64,000 nucleotides of DNA from Bacillota bacterium (GTDB lineage: Bacteria > Bacillota > Clostridia > Christensenellales > Aristaeellaceae). The notes under the pieces are model-generated. The model did not search any database and was not told the DNA's origin. It saw only the letters and a program-made list of their open reading frames with translations. Positions within the stretch are counted from its first letter, which is position 1, and each line of letters starts with the position of its first letter. Shown here one piece after another: positions 8,792-17,552 of this stretch. The DNA lies in the NCBI GenBank assembly GCA_023421395.1, contig JAEZTL010000054.1:1-64000 (forward strand). The letters run 5' to 3'. The translations under genes and the position numbers were made by a program.

Positions 8792-9175
8792 TCACAGGAC
8801 GTTTCCCAGGCGGACCTGTTCCTGCTGACGGATGTGGTCAAGGCTCTCCTGAAGCGTCGCCATGGAGACGAAATAGTCATCCATTTGGCCGCGCATCAGG
8901 TGGCTCTGGGCTTCCACATAGCGGTCGACCACCGTATGCATCTCGTTGTGCGAGATCAGCATTTCGAGAAACGGACGGAATCGCTGCCATTCCTCTGCCA
9001 GCTGTGTCATCTTTGCGGCGGCCTCCCGGGTCTGCCCGCGCTCGACAAAATCCTGCGCTTCCATCGAAAGCGCCTCCATTCGCCCGATCACGTGGTTGAC
9101 CAGCACAAGGCACGCAAGGCAGAACGCCACCGCGATGGCCGTCACCACGGCCACGCCAATCAGCTTCCTTCGCAT
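8792..9175 (-). CDS. DUF4363 family membrane-anchored protein
   Basis: This 127-aa protein has one N-terminal transmembrane segment (residues about 8-28) and an alpha-helical extracytoplasmic part, as in the DUF4363 family found in spore-forming and related Firmicutes. It is encoded directly after a DUF421/YetF-like gene (9175-9942) with a 1-bp overlap (TAATG). DUF421-DUF4363 pairs are a common arrangement in these bacteria. The biochemical role of the family is not established. Confidence 0.8.
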   Translation of the reverse strand: MRRKLIGVAVVTAIAVAFCLACLVLVNHVIGRMEALSMEAQDFVERGQTREAAAKMTQLAEEWQRFRPFLEMLISHNEMHTVVDRYVEAQSHLMRGQMDDYFVSMATLQESLDHIRQQEQVRLGNVL

Positions 9176-9942
9176 TACCAGACTACCTCCTGGCTGGTCA
9201 GCGCCAGGATGTGCAAAAGGCTTCCGCGCATGTCCTGCACGTGCATGCCGCCCAAGGTGTCCAGGCTGGCGATCAGCACGTTTTCAAAGGCCAGACCGTA
9301 GTGCTGAAGCAGCGCCCGGAGCCACGCCTCGTCCTTCCCCGACATTGAAAGATTGTGGCTTTGAATCCGGCCGTTTTCGATCAGAATCAACGGCAGCCCT
9401 TCGTAGCCGGGCGACAGCTTCAAGTCTTCCGCGGTCACGGCGCGCTTGGCCGCGTGGGGAAAGGCGGTGATGTTGCCGTCCGTCTCCACGATGGCGGTGC
9501 CGCAGCTGCTTGGATCGAGAAGCCCCGCTTCCCGGAGCCCCTCCTGCAAGTCCGAAAGACTCATGCACAGCCGCTCCAGCTCCTTGCGGTCGATGACCCC
9601 TCGGCTCACCACCACCGAGGGTTTTCCGGAGATGAACGCCCGGATGCGGTCGCTCTTGAGGCAGGCGAGGGTCAGCGTACCGTTGACCGCGTACAGCGCG
9701 AGGATGGGCAGCACGCCGTGGAAAAGCGGCGTCGAGATGTCCGCCATCGGCGTAACAAGCAGGTCCGCCACCATGATTGCCAGCGCGAATTCGTAGGGTT
9801 GAAACTGCCCCAATTGATGTTTTCCGGTGGCGCGCATGGTCGCCACCATGACCAGGTACAGGATGATCGCGCGAAAAAATATGGTCAGCAAACCCAACGC
9901 CTCCCCGGACAGTATGCGTTCTTTGCGGCTAAATTCATACAT
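9175..9942 (-). CDS. DUF421 (YetF/YcaP-like) membrane protein
   Basis: The protein has three hydrophobic segments in the first 100 residues (FFRAIILYLVMVATMRATGK, then EFALAIMVADLL and a third) followed by a soluble alpha/beta domain with KPSVVVSRGVIDRKELER, the standard DUF421 layout. The ATG at 9942 (255 aa) is listed, but it lacks a ribosome binding site. A TTG at 9891 has GGGGAGG (9900-9906) 8 nt upstream and gives an N-terminus like that of other family members, so translation may really start there (238 aa). It is coupled to the DUF4363 gene downstream. The function of the family is uncertain. Confidence 0.8.
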   Translation of the reverse strand: MYEFSRKERILSGEALGLLTIFFRAIILYLVMVATMRATGKHQLGQFQPYEFALAIMVADLLVTPMADISTPLFHGVLPILALYAVNGTLTLACLKSDRIRAFISGKPSVVVSRGVIDRKELERLCMSLSDLQEGLREAGLLDPSSCGTAIVETDGNITAFPHAAKRAVTAEDLKLSPGYEGLPLILIENGRIQSHNLSMSGKDEAWLRALLQHYGLAFENVLIASLDTLGGMHVQDMRGSLLHILALTSQEVVW

Positions 9943-9970
9943 TTTCCCGAACTTTGGCGCGCCGCGCTTG

Positions 9971-9987
9971 CATTTTACGGTAAAATG
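9971..9987. promoter_or_regulatory. Perfect palindrome between divergent genes (possible operator)
   Basis: CATTTTAC-G-GTAAAATG, an 8-bp inverted repeat around one base, lies between the DUF421 gene (minus) and the zinc-ribbon gene (plus). It stands out as AT-rich in a GC-rich surrounding. The regulator is unknown. Confidence 0.35.
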
Positions 9988-10132
9988 GGGCAAACTGATC
10001 GTATACCAACGGGAACCGCCCGCGCCCGGCCGGGAATCCTCGGCGGCGCGAGTGTTTGAAATTGGTTTGGGACGGCAAGAATTCCACCCGTCCGTCATAC
10101 ACTTGAACGCGACAGGAAATGAGGTGTATTGC

Positions 10133-10741
10133 ATGCCACTATTTCAGGATTTCGGAAAGCGCGTGTCTGAAGTGGCCAAGAACGTGGGCCAGAAGACTGC
10201 GGAGGCCGCGGAGGTCGCCCGGCTGAGCAGCCGCATCGCCGCCAGGGAGGCCGAGATCGAGCAGCTTTTCCTGCAGATCGGCAAGGCCTATTATTCCATG
10301 CGCGGGGCGGGCGGCGCCTGCGAGGCGGCCGACATGTTCTGCCAGAAGGTCACGGAACTGGAGCAGGAGTGCGAGTCGATGCGCAAGGAAATCGACGTAC
10401 TCAAGCGCCAGAGCCGCTGCCCCAACTGCGGCGGCGTGCAGCCCATCGAGGCCAGTTTCTGTGCCAGCTGCGGCACAAAGCTGCCCAAGCCCGTCAGGCC
10501 GGAACCCGTGCCGGAGCCGGAACCGGAACCCGCGCCGGAACCGGAGCCGGAGATCGCACCGGAGCCCGAGCCCGAGCCGCCCCGTCAGATGAGCGCCGGC
10601 GGCGCCGAGATCATCTGGCCCGCGCCCTCCCCCACCCCGGAGCCTGCGGGGGAGCCCGTGCCCGCCGAGGAAGCGCCCGCCGAGGAAGCGCCCGCCGGGG
10701 AAGCGCCCGCCGGGGATGCGCCGGAAGAGCCGAAGGAATAG
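10133..10741 (+). CDS. Coiled-coil zinc-ribbon protein with Pro/Glu-rich tail
   Basis: A 202-aa protein starting at ATG 10133 with GAGGTG upstream. Residues about 10-95 form a coiled coil. Residues about 99-122 form a zinc ribbon with two Cys pairs (RCPNCGG and FCASCGTK). The rest is a PE/EA repeat tail (PEPEPEP, then EEAPAEEAPAGEAPAG). There is no signal peptide or membrane segment, so it is cytoplasmic. Proteins with this layout are common in Clostridia but have no assigned function. The repeat codons are nearly identical, which suggests slippage-driven length changes. Confidence 0.75.
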   Translation: MPLFQDFGKRVSEVAKNVGQKTAEAAEVARLSSRIAAREAEIEQLFLQIGKAYYSMRGAGGACEAADMFCQKVTELEQECESMRKEIDVLKRQSRCPNCGGVQPIEASFCASCGTKLPKPVRPEPVPEPEPEPAPEPEPEIAPEPEPEPPRQMSAGGAEIIWPAPSPTPEPAGEPVPAEEAPAEEAPAGEAPAGDAPEEPKE

Positions 10742-10827
10742 CCCCGGAGAACGCCGCGCGTCCGCCCGCGTTCCCGGCGTTTTCGCCGCCGGGGATGCCT
10801 GGTTTTTTGCGGGGTTTTTGGAAAGCC

Positions 10828-10864
10828 GCGCGCCGAGCGCCCGAAAGGGGCCGGCGCGCTTTTT
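10828..10864 (+). terminator. Terminator after the zinc-ribbon gene
   Basis: Arms GCGCGCCG (10828-10835) and CGGCGCGC (10852-10859) are followed by TTTTT (10860-10864), an intrinsic terminator. The inner part can also pair (GCGCCC with GGGGC). Confidence 0.7.
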
Positions 10865-10900
10865 GTGCGAGAAAATTTACACCATCCCCGGCTCCCCCGT

Positions 10901-10929
10901 TTGCTTTCACACGCGCTTTCGTCTATAAT
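10901..10929 (+). promoter_or_regulatory. Promoter of the paaK-ior operon
   Basis: -35 TTGCTT (10901-10906), 17-bp spacer and -10 TATAAT (10924-10929) lie about 100 nt before the paaK start at 11030. The leader of about 95 nt shows no riboswitch that I can recognise. Confidence 0.65.
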
Positions 10930-11029
10930 GAACCATGTATAAGCATACATCGCCGCCATATCCGGGCGCGGGTGCTCGCGCGCTTCGCCCGGCGTTGTAG
11001 CACGGAAGAACGGTAAGGGAGGAAGCACC

Positions 11030-12325
11030 ATGATCTGGAACCCAGCGGCGGAGGCCATGGACCGGGCCGGCATCGAAGCGGTTCAGCTGGATCGGCTGCA
11101 AAAAATCGTCGCCCACGCCTACGAGCGCGTGCCCTTTTACAGGAAGAAGATGGACGAGCGCGGCGTCCGGCCGGAGCACATCAAGGCGCTCAAGGACATC
11201 GAACTACTCGATTTCACCGTCAAAAACGACCTTCGGGACAACTATCCTTACGGCCTTTTCGCCGTGCCCATGGACGACGTGGTGCGCATCCACGCCTCCA
11301 GCGGCACCACAGGCCGCCCGATCGTCGCGGGCTACACCGCCGAGGACCTAGCCAACTGGACGGAGTGCGTGGCCCGGCTGGCCACCGCCGGCGGCGTGAC
11401 CAAGCGCGACATCGCGCAGGTTTCTTTCGGCTACGGCCTTTTTACCGGCGCCTTTGGCCTGCATCAGGGGCTTGAAAAGATCGGCGCCACCATCGTGCCC
11501 ATCTCCAGCGGCAACACCGAGCGCCAGATCATGCTGATGCGCGACTTCGGCTCCACCGTGCTGATCGCCACGCCTTCCTATGCCATGTATCTGGCCGAAG
11601 TGGCCGAGAAGATGGACATGATCGGCGAGATCAAGCTGCGGGTGGGCCTTTTCGGCGCGGAGGCCTCCACAAAAGCGATGCGGAAGGAACTGGAGCGCCG
11701 CTGGGGCATCCTCGCCACCGAGAACTACGGCCTGACGGAGATCGTAGGCCCCGGCGTCAGCGGCGAATGCGAGATGAAGTGCGGCATGCACATCAACGAG
11801 GATTATTTCCTGTGTGAGGTCATCGATCCGGACACCGGCCGGGCGCTCCCGCCGGGCGAGTCGGGCGAGATGGTCATCACCACGCTCACCAAATGGGCGA
11901 TGCCCATTTTGCGCTACCGCACCCGGGACATTACCCGGCTGCTGCCGGAAAAGTGCGCCTGCGGGCGGACAAGCATGCGCATGGAACAGTGCAAGGGCCG
12001 TACCGACGACATGCTGATCATTCGCGGTGTCAACCTTTTTCCCAGCACCATTGAAAGCGTGCTGGTGGGCTCCGAGGGTGTCAGCCCCAACTATGAGATC
12101 CACGTCACCCGGGAAAACTACCTTGACAAGATCGAGGTGCGGGTGGAGATCGACGGCAGCCGCAACATCGACGACTTTCAGGAAATCGAGAGCCTGCGCA
12201 AGTCCGTCATGGCGAAGCTGCGGTCGGTCTGCCAGTTGGAGATCCCGGTTCGCTTCGTGTCGCCCGGCTCGCTCAAGCGGTTCGAAGGCAAGGCGCGCCG
12301 CGTGACGGATCTTCGGGATCAATGA
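11030..12325 (+). CDS. paaK: Phenylacetate-CoA ligase-like enzyme, copy 1
   Basis: This 431-aa adenylate-forming enzyme matches PaaK in length and motifs: the AMP-binding P-loop SSGTTGRPIVAGYT, the central YGLTEIVGPGVSGEC block, YRTRDIT, and a C-terminal domain ending FEGKARRV. It would activate phenylacetate or a related aryl acid with CoA and ATP, or run in reverse to make ATP from the acyl-CoA. It starts an operon with iorAB and a second PaaK (14657-15973). In anaerobes this arrangement serves oxidation of aromatic amino acids through aryl-pyruvates. Direction and preferred ring substrate cannot be read from the sequence. AGGGAGGAAG sits before the ATG. Confidence 0.9.
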   Translation: MIWNPAAEAMDRAGIEAVQLDRLQKIVAHAYERVPFYRKKMDERGVRPEHIKALKDIELLDFTVKNDLRDNYPYGLFAVPMDDVVRIHASSGTTGRPIVAGYTAEDLANWTECVARLATAGGVTKRDIAQVSFGYGLFTGAFGLHQGLEKIGATIVPISSGNTERQIMLMRDFGSTVLIATPSYAMYLAEVAEKMDMIGEIKLRVGLFGAEASTKAMRKELERRWGILATENYGLTEIVGPGVSGECEMKCGMHINEDYFLCEVIDPDTGRALPPGESGEMVITTLTKWAMPILRYRTRDITRLLPEKCACGRTSMRMEQCKGRTDDMLIIRGVNLFPSTIESVLVGSEGVSPNYEIHVTRENYLDKIEVRVEIDGSRNIDDFQEIESLRKSVMAKLRSVCQLEIPVRFVSPGSLKRFEGKARRVTDLRDQ

Positions 12326-12345
12326 AACGGATGAGGAATGATAGC

Positions 12346-14085
12346 ATGAACAAGGCGCTTCTTCTGGGCAACGAGGCGATCGCCCGCGGCGCGTGGGAAG
12401 CCGGCGTCAGGGTGGTCAGCTCGTATCCCGGTACCCCCTCGACCGAAATTACCGAGGCCGTCTCGACCTACCCGGAAATTTACAGCGAATGGGCGGTCAA
12501 CGAAAAGGTATCCATGGAGGTCGCCGCCGGCGCGGCCACCGCGGGCGCGCGCGCCATGTGCTGCATGAAGCACGTGGGGCTGAACGTGGCGGCGGACCCG
12601 CTCTTTACCCTCAGCTACACCGGCATCAGCGGCGGCATGGTGATCGTCGTGGCGGACGACCCGGGCATGAATTCCTCCCAGAACGAGCAGGACAGCCGCT
12701 GGTACGCGCGGGCGGCGCTGCTGCCGATGCTGGAGCCAGCCGACAGCGAGGAATGCCGCACCTATGTAAAGGCGGCCTTTTCGCTCAGCGAGCGGTTTGA
12801 CGCCCCATTTCTGATCCGCACCACCACGGCCATCGCCCATGCCCGCTCTGTGGTGAACCTGGAAGAGCGCGAAGAGGCGCCGGTGAAGCCGTATAAAAAG
12901 GACCCGGCCAAGTACGTGATGATGCCCGCCATGGCCCGCGGCCGCCACGTGGCGGTGGAGGCGCGAAGCCGCGCGCTGACCGAATGGGCGGAAGAGACGG
13001 ACCTCACCCGCGAGGAGATGCGCTCTGAGGAGATCGGCGTCATCTGTGCCGGCGTGGTTTATCAGTACGTGCGGGAGGCGCTGCCCGACGCGTCGGTTCT
13101 GAAGCTTGGCGCGGTGAACCCGCTGCCCAGAGCGCGCATTACGGCCTTCGCCGCGAAGGTGGACAAGCTCTACGTGATCGAGTCGCTGGAGCCCATCATT
13201 GAGGATCAGATCGCCGCCTGGGGCCTCCCTCTCGCCGGCGGCAAAGCGCTCACCGGCGTACAGGGTGACCTCTCCGCCCGCCGCATCCGCGAGGCGCTGG
13301 GCCTTGATGTCCCCGCCGCCCGCGCGCAGGAGGCGCTGCCCGGCCGCCCGCCGGTGATGTGCGCCGGGTGCCCCCACCGCGGGCCTTTCTACGTGCTCTC
13401 CAAGATGAAGCTGAACGTGACCGGCGATATCGGCTGCTACACGCTGGGCGCGCTCGCGCCCCTCACCGCCATCGACACGGTGCTGTGCATGGGTGCGTCC
13501 GTGGGCATGGCCCAGGGCTTTGCCCGCGCGCAGGGCGAGGCGTTCGCCGGCAGGACTGTGGCGGTCATCGGGGACAGCACCTTCCTCCACTCGGGCGTGA
13601 CCAGCCTGATCAGCGCCGCCTACAACCGCGCCAACATGGCGGTGCTGATTCTCGACAACCGCACCACCGGCATGACCGGCCACCAGCCCAACCCCGCCAC
13701 TGGCTTGGACATCCACGGTCAGCCCACCACGGAGATCGACCTCCCCCAGCTGTGCCGCGCCTGCGGCGTGGAAAGCGTCACCAGCGTCGACGCCTTTGAC
13801 CTCCCCGGCCTCGAAAAGGCGCTAAAGGACGCCCTTTCCTTCCCCGGCCCGGCGGTCGTCGTCGCCCGCAGGGCCTGCGCGCTGCTCGATAAAAAGCGCA
13901 AGGCCAGGCCCTACGTGATCCGCCGTGACGTTTGCACCGGTTGCATGACCTGCATGCGCCTTGGCTGCCCGGCCATCGAAAAGGATGGCAAAAAAGCTTC
14001 GATCAACCCCGAGCAGTGCGTGGGTTGCGGCCTGTGCGAAGGCGTGTGCAGGTTCTCCGCCATCGGAAAGGGGGCCGAAGCATGA
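12346..14085 (+). CDS. iorA: Indolepyruvate ferredoxin oxidoreductase, alpha subunit
   Basis: A 579-aa protein oxidatively decarboxylating indolepyruvate and other aryl-pyruvates to aryl-acetyl-CoA with ferredoxin as acceptor. It contains the pyruvate-binding domain (SYPGTPSTEITE), the thiamine-diphosphate domain (GDIGCYTLGALAP and VIGDSTFLHSGV) and two C-terminal [4Fe-4S] motifs (CTGCMTCMRLGCP and CVGCGLCEGVC). ATG 12346 is chosen since GAGGA lies 8 nt upstream and IorA proteins begin MNKALLLGN-like; an earlier ATG at 12322 overlaps the paaK stop but lacks a binding site. It overlaps iorB by 4 bp. Confidence 0.93.
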   Translation: MNKALLLGNEAIARGAWEAGVRVVSSYPGTPSTEITEAVSTYPEIYSEWAVNEKVSMEVAAGAATAGARAMCCMKHVGLNVAADPLFTLSYTGISGGMVIVVADDPGMNSSQNEQDSRWYARAALLPMLEPADSEECRTYVKAAFSLSERFDAPFLIRTTTAIAHARSVVNLEEREEAPVKPYKKDPAKYVMMPAMARGRHVAVEARSRALTEWAEETDLTREEMRSEEIGVICAGVVYQYVREALPDASVLKLGAVNPLPRARITAFAAKVDKLYVIESLEPIIEDQIAAWGLPLAGGKALTGVQGDLSARRIREALGLDVPAARAQEALPGRPPVMCAGCPHRGPFYVLSKMKLNVTGDIGCYTLGALAPLTAIDTVLCMGASVGMAQGFARAQGEAFAGRTVAVIGDSTFLHSGVTSLISAAYNRANMAVLILDNRTTGMTGHQPNPATGLDIHGQPTTEIDLPQLCRACGVESVTSVDAFDLPGLEKALKDALSFPGPAVVVARRACALLDKKRKARPYVIRRDVCTGCMTCMRLGCPAIEKDGKKASINPEQCVGCGLCEGVCRFSAIGKGAEA

Positions 14086-14660
14086 ACTTGAGCATCGTCA
14101 TCGTCGGCGTCGGCGGGCAGGGTACGCTGCTGGCCAGCCGCATTCTGGGCGCGCTGGCGGCCGAAATGGACCAGGAAGTCAAGGTCAGCGAGGTCCATGG
14201 CATGGCCCAGCGGGGCGGCAACGTAATCACCCATGTGCGCATCGGCCAGGACGTCTCGTCGCCGCTGGTGGAAGCAGGCGGCGCGGACTACCTTCTGGCC
14301 TTCGAGCAGCTGGAGGCGCTCCGGGCGCTGCCCTACCTGAAGGCGGGCGGCATGCTCGTCGTCAACACCCAGAAAATCGCGCCGATGCCGGTCATCACCG
14401 GCGCGGCGGCATACCCCGGGGATATTCTGGAGAGGCTCCCGGCGCTATGCCGCACCGTGGCCATGGACTTTCTGGCGCTGGCCCGGGAGGCGGGCGACGC
14501 CCGCGCCGTGAACCTGGCGCTCCTCGGCGCGCTGTGCCGCCTGACCGGAACCGACCGTGAAGCGTGGCGCCGCGCCATCGTTTCCTCGGTGCCGGAGCGG
14601 TTCCTGGCCGTCAATCTGAAGGCTTTCGAGCTGGGCTATGAGGAGGTACGTTCCCTATGA
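14082..14660 (+). CDS. iorB: Indolepyruvate ferredoxin oxidoreductase, beta subunit
   Basis: A 192-aa subunit of the 2-oxoacid:ferredoxin oxidoreductase gamma-type fold. It shows the nucleotide-binding-like start GVGGQGTLLASRIL and EVHGMAQRGGNVITHVRIG, which contact the alpha subunit and CoA in this family. Both ends overlap neighbours by 4 bp (ATGA with iorA upstream and with the second paaK downstream), so all these subunits are made from one message. Together with iorA it forms the catalytic complex for aromatic 2-oxoacids in anaerobic amino acid fermentation. Confidence 0.93.
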   Translation: MNLSIVIVGVGGQGTLLASRILGALAAEMDQEVKVSEVHGMAQRGGNVITHVRIGQDVSSPLVEAGGADYLLAFEQLEALRALPYLKAGGMLVVNTQKIAPMPVITGAAAYPGDILERLPALCRTVAMDFLALAREAGDARAVNLALLGALCRLTGTDREAWRRAIVSSVPERFLAVNLKAFELGYEEVRSL

Positions 14661-15973
14661 GATCCCGCGAGATGAAGATCTGGAACCCCGAAGCAGAGTG
14701 CATGGATCGCGAGCAACTCCGCGCGCTTCAGGGCGAGCGGCTGAAGAAGACCGTCAAGCGCGTCTACGAAAACGTGCCCATGTACCGCCAGCGCATGGTG
14801 GATAAGGGCATCGAACCGGGCGACATCCGCTCGATCGACGATCTGAAGCACCTGCCCTTTACCGATAAGCCCGACCTCCGGGATCAGTTCCCCTACGGCC
14901 TTTTCGCCGAGCCCCTCAAAAACATCGTGCGCATCCAGGGCTCTTCGGGCACCACCGGCATGCCGATCATCGCGGGCTACACCCAGTCGGACATCGACGT
15001 GTGGACCGAGGGCATGGCCCGCACCATGACCGCCGCCGGCGGCGATGAAAACGACCTCATCCAGGTGGCCTACGGCTACGGCCTTTTCACCGGTGGTCTG
15101 GGTGCGCATCAGGGCGCGGGCAGGGTGGGTGCCACCGTCATCCCCATGTCCGGCGGCAACACCCCCCGGCAAATCGCGATGATGAAGGCCCTGGGCACCA
15201 CAATCCTCTGCTGCACGCCCTCTTACGCGCTGCACCTGGGTGAAACCATCCGCGAAATGGGCCTGCCGCTCTCGGATTTCAAGCTCAAGGCGGGCGCCTT
15301 CGGCGCGGAGCCCTGGAGCGAGAACATCCGCCACCGCATCGAGGAGCTGCTTGAAATCGACGCGCTGGACATTTACGGCCTGACCGAGATTACCGGCCCG
15401 GGCGTTTCCTTCGAATGCCTGATGAAGCACGGCATGCACGTCAATGAGGACCATTTCGTGCCCGAGATCATCGACCCGGACACGCTGGAACCGCTGCCCT
15501 ACGGCGAGCGTGGAGAGCTCGTGTTCTCCACGATCACCAAGGAAGGCATGCCGATGCTGCGCTACCGCACCCACGACCTGTGCCGCCTGAACGCCGAAAA
15601 GTGCGAATGCGGCCGCACGCTCATCCGAATGGACCGCATCCTCGGCCGCACGGACGACATGCTGATCATCCGCGGCGTCAACGTGTTCCCCAGCCAGGTG
15701 GAGACGGTGCTCACCTCCATCTCCGGCGCGACGCCCCACTTCCTGATGGTGGTCGAACGCGCCGGCACCACCGACTCGCTGGAGATCCAGGTGGAGGCCA
15801 CCGAGGAGCTGTTCGCCGACACCGTGGGCCAGATGCAGGCGCTGCAGAAGAGAATCGTGGAGAGCATGAAGTCCACGCTGGGCCTCTCCGCCGACATCAA
15901 GCTGGTCGCCCCCAAGACCATCCCGCGCTTTGAAGGCAAGGCGCGCCGGGTGATCGACAACCGCAAGCTGTAA
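14657..15973 (+). CDS. paaK: Phenylacetate-CoA ligase-like enzyme, copy 2
   Basis: A second 438-aa PaaK-family ligase, clearly homologous to the one at 11030 (SSGTTGMPIIAGYT, YGLTEITGPGVSFEC, YRTHDLC, FEGKARRVIDN) but diverged throughout, so it is an old duplication and not a recent copy. It overlaps iorB by 4 bp. Two ligases flanking one oxidoreductase suggest different aryl-acid preferences (for example phenylacetate, hydroxyphenylacetate and indoleacetate) or opposite physiological directions. That split is inference. Confidence 0.9.
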   Translation: MRSREMKIWNPEAECMDREQLRALQGERLKKTVKRVYENVPMYRQRMVDKGIEPGDIRSIDDLKHLPFTDKPDLRDQFPYGLFAEPLKNIVRIQGSSGTTGMPIIAGYTQSDIDVWTEGMARTMTAAGGDENDLIQVAYGYGLFTGGLGAHQGAGRVGATVIPMSGGNTPRQIAMMKALGTTILCCTPSYALHLGETIREMGLPLSDFKLKAGAFGAEPWSENIRHRIEELLEIDALDIYGLTEITGPGVSFECLMKHGMHVNEDHFVPEIIDPDTLEPLPYGERGELVFSTITKEGMPMLRYRTHDLCRLNAEKCECGRTLIRMDRILGRTDDMLIIRGVNVFPSQVETVLTSISGATPHFLMVVERAGTTDSLEIQVEATEELFADTVGQMQALQKRIVESMKSTLGLSADIKLVAPKTIPRFEGKARRVIDNRKL

Positions 15974-16011
15974 GGCATCACGTTCATCATGCGATTAGGA
16001 GGGGAACAAAT

Positions 16012-16443
16012 ATGTACGTCAAGCAGGTTTCGGTGTTCCTTGAGAACCGAAAGGGCAGCCTCACCGATCTGACCAGAACCCTCAGCGACAACGACATCGA
16101 CCTGATCGCGCTTTCCATCGCCGACACCGAGCAGTACGGCATCCTTCGCTGCATCATGACGGATACGGACAAGGGTGTCAAGGCGCTGAAGGACGCGGGT
16201 TACGTGGTCAGGCTTACGGACGTATTGGCCGTGTGCGTGCCGGACAAGCCCGGCGGACTCAGCCAGGTGCTGGAAAAACTGACCGATCAAAACATCTCCG
16301 TCGAGTACGTGTATTCCTTCGTCCGCTCCACCGGCAGCCACGCTCTGGTGATCTTCCACCTGTCGGATCTGGCGAAGGGCCTCAAGGTGCTGACCGAGGC
16401 TGGTGTGAAACTGCTCGACAACGATCAGGTGCGCTCGCTGTGA
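16012..16443 (+). CDS. Tandem ACT-domain protein
   Basis: A 143-aa protein made of two ACT-like domains (residues about 1-68 and 70-140), starting YVKQVSVFLENRKGSL, which is typical of small stand-alone ACT proteins that bind amino acids. It sits 38 nt after the second paaK with AGGAGGGG before the ATG, and its stop overlaps the alanine racemase start (GTGA). In this position it may sense aromatic amino acids and modulate the ior/paaK enzymes. No DNA-binding or catalytic domain is fused to it. Confidence 0.85.
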   Translation: MYVKQVSVFLENRKGSLTDLTRTLSDNDIDLIALSIADTEQYGILRCIMTDTDKGVKALKDAGYVVRLTDVLAVCVPDKPGGLSQVLEKLTDQNISVEYVYSFVRSTGSHALVIFHLSDLAKGLKVLTEAGVKLLDNDQVRSL

Positions 16444-17552
16444 ACGTGTATCGCGAAACTGAACTGCGCATTTCAGGCGAAGTGCTGACCGAAAACGCGG
16501 CCCTGATCCGCCGCCATCTCGCGGGCAAGACCCGCATGATGGCGGTGGTCAAGGCGGATGCCTACGGACACGGACTCATCCCCACCGCAAAACGCATGCT
16601 GCGCTCCGGCGCGGACCAACTGGCCGTAGCGCTGGTGGAAGAGGGCGTCCTTCTGCGCGAGGCGCAGGTGAAGGCGCCCGTTCTGGTGCTGGGCGGCACC
16701 TCAGCGGCGGGCCTTCGCGCCGCGGTGCAAAACCACCTGGCACAGGCGGTGTACGATCCGGAGGCCATCGCCGTCCTCCAGAAGGAAGCCGATCGGCTGG
16801 ACACCGTAGCCCACGCGCACCTCAAGATCGACACCGGGATGACCCGCGTCGGCATCCGCGGCGAGGCGGCGCTCGAGGAGATGCTGGAATCCATCCGAAG
16901 TAACCCCCGCGTGAAGCTGGAGGGCATATTTACCCACTTCGCCGCAGCGGACGACGACCCGGAGTTCACCCGGGCGCAGAACGCCCGGTTCGTCCGGGCC
17001 GTGGCCCGTATCCGCGCGGAGGGTTTCCGGCCCATCGCCCATGCCGCCGCCAGCGAGGCGACCCTCAGGGATTCCACGCTCTGGCACGACATGGTGCGCC
17101 CCGGTATCGCGCTCTACGGCGGATCGGTCCGCCATCTGCTGCCCGGCCTCACCCCCGCGCAGACCCTCGTCACCCGGCCCGTGCGCATCGCCCGCGTGCC
17201 CGCGGACGAGACCGTGGGCTATGGCCGCACCTTCCGGACCGACCGGGACAGCCTTGTGATGACGCTGCCCGTTGGCTACGGCGACGGCTATCCGAGGCTG
17301 CTCTCCAACCGCGCCCACGTATTGGTGCGCGGCAAGCGCGCGCCGCTTATCGGACGCGTCTGCATGGACATGATCATGGCGGACGTCACCGCCATCCCGG
17401 AAGTCACCATGGAGGACGAGGTGGTGCTCCTCGGCGCGCAGGGCGCGGAGCGCATCACGCCGGATGAATTGGCTACGCTGACCGGCACCATCTCCTACGA
17501 GATCATGCTGGGCTTCACCGCCCGCGTGCCCAGGCGATTTGATGGAATGTGA
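16440..17552 (+). CDS. alr: Alanine racemase
   Basis: A 370-aa PLP-dependent racemase making D-alanine for peptidoglycan. The PLP-lysine motif AVVKADAYGHG lies near residue 37, and the second catalytic tyrosine is in DETVGYGRTF. Substrate loop segments such as HDMVRPGIALYGG are present. GTG 16440 is the start: it overlaps the ACT gene stop by 4 bp and gives the normal family length. The 5-formyl-THF cyclo-ligase gene begins inside its last codons. Placement in the aryl-oxoacid operon is unusual for alr. Confidence 0.93.
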   Translation: MNVYRETELRISGEVLTENAALIRRHLAGKTRMMAVVKADAYGHGLIPTAKRMLRSGADQLAVALVEEGVLLREAQVKAPVLVLGGTSAAGLRAAVQNHLAQAVYDPEAIAVLQKEADRLDTVAHAHLKIDTGMTRVGIRGEAALEEMLESIRSNPRVKLEGIFTHFAAADDDPEFTRAQNARFVRAVARIRAEGFRPIAHAAASEATLRDSTLWHDMVRPGIALYGGSVRHLLPGLTPAQTLVTRPVRIARVPADETVGYGRTFRTDRDSLVMTLPVGYGDGYPRLLSNRAHVLVRGKRAPLIGRVCMDMIMADVTAIPEVTMEDEVVLLGAQGAERITPDELATLTGTISYEIMLGFTARVPRRFDGM

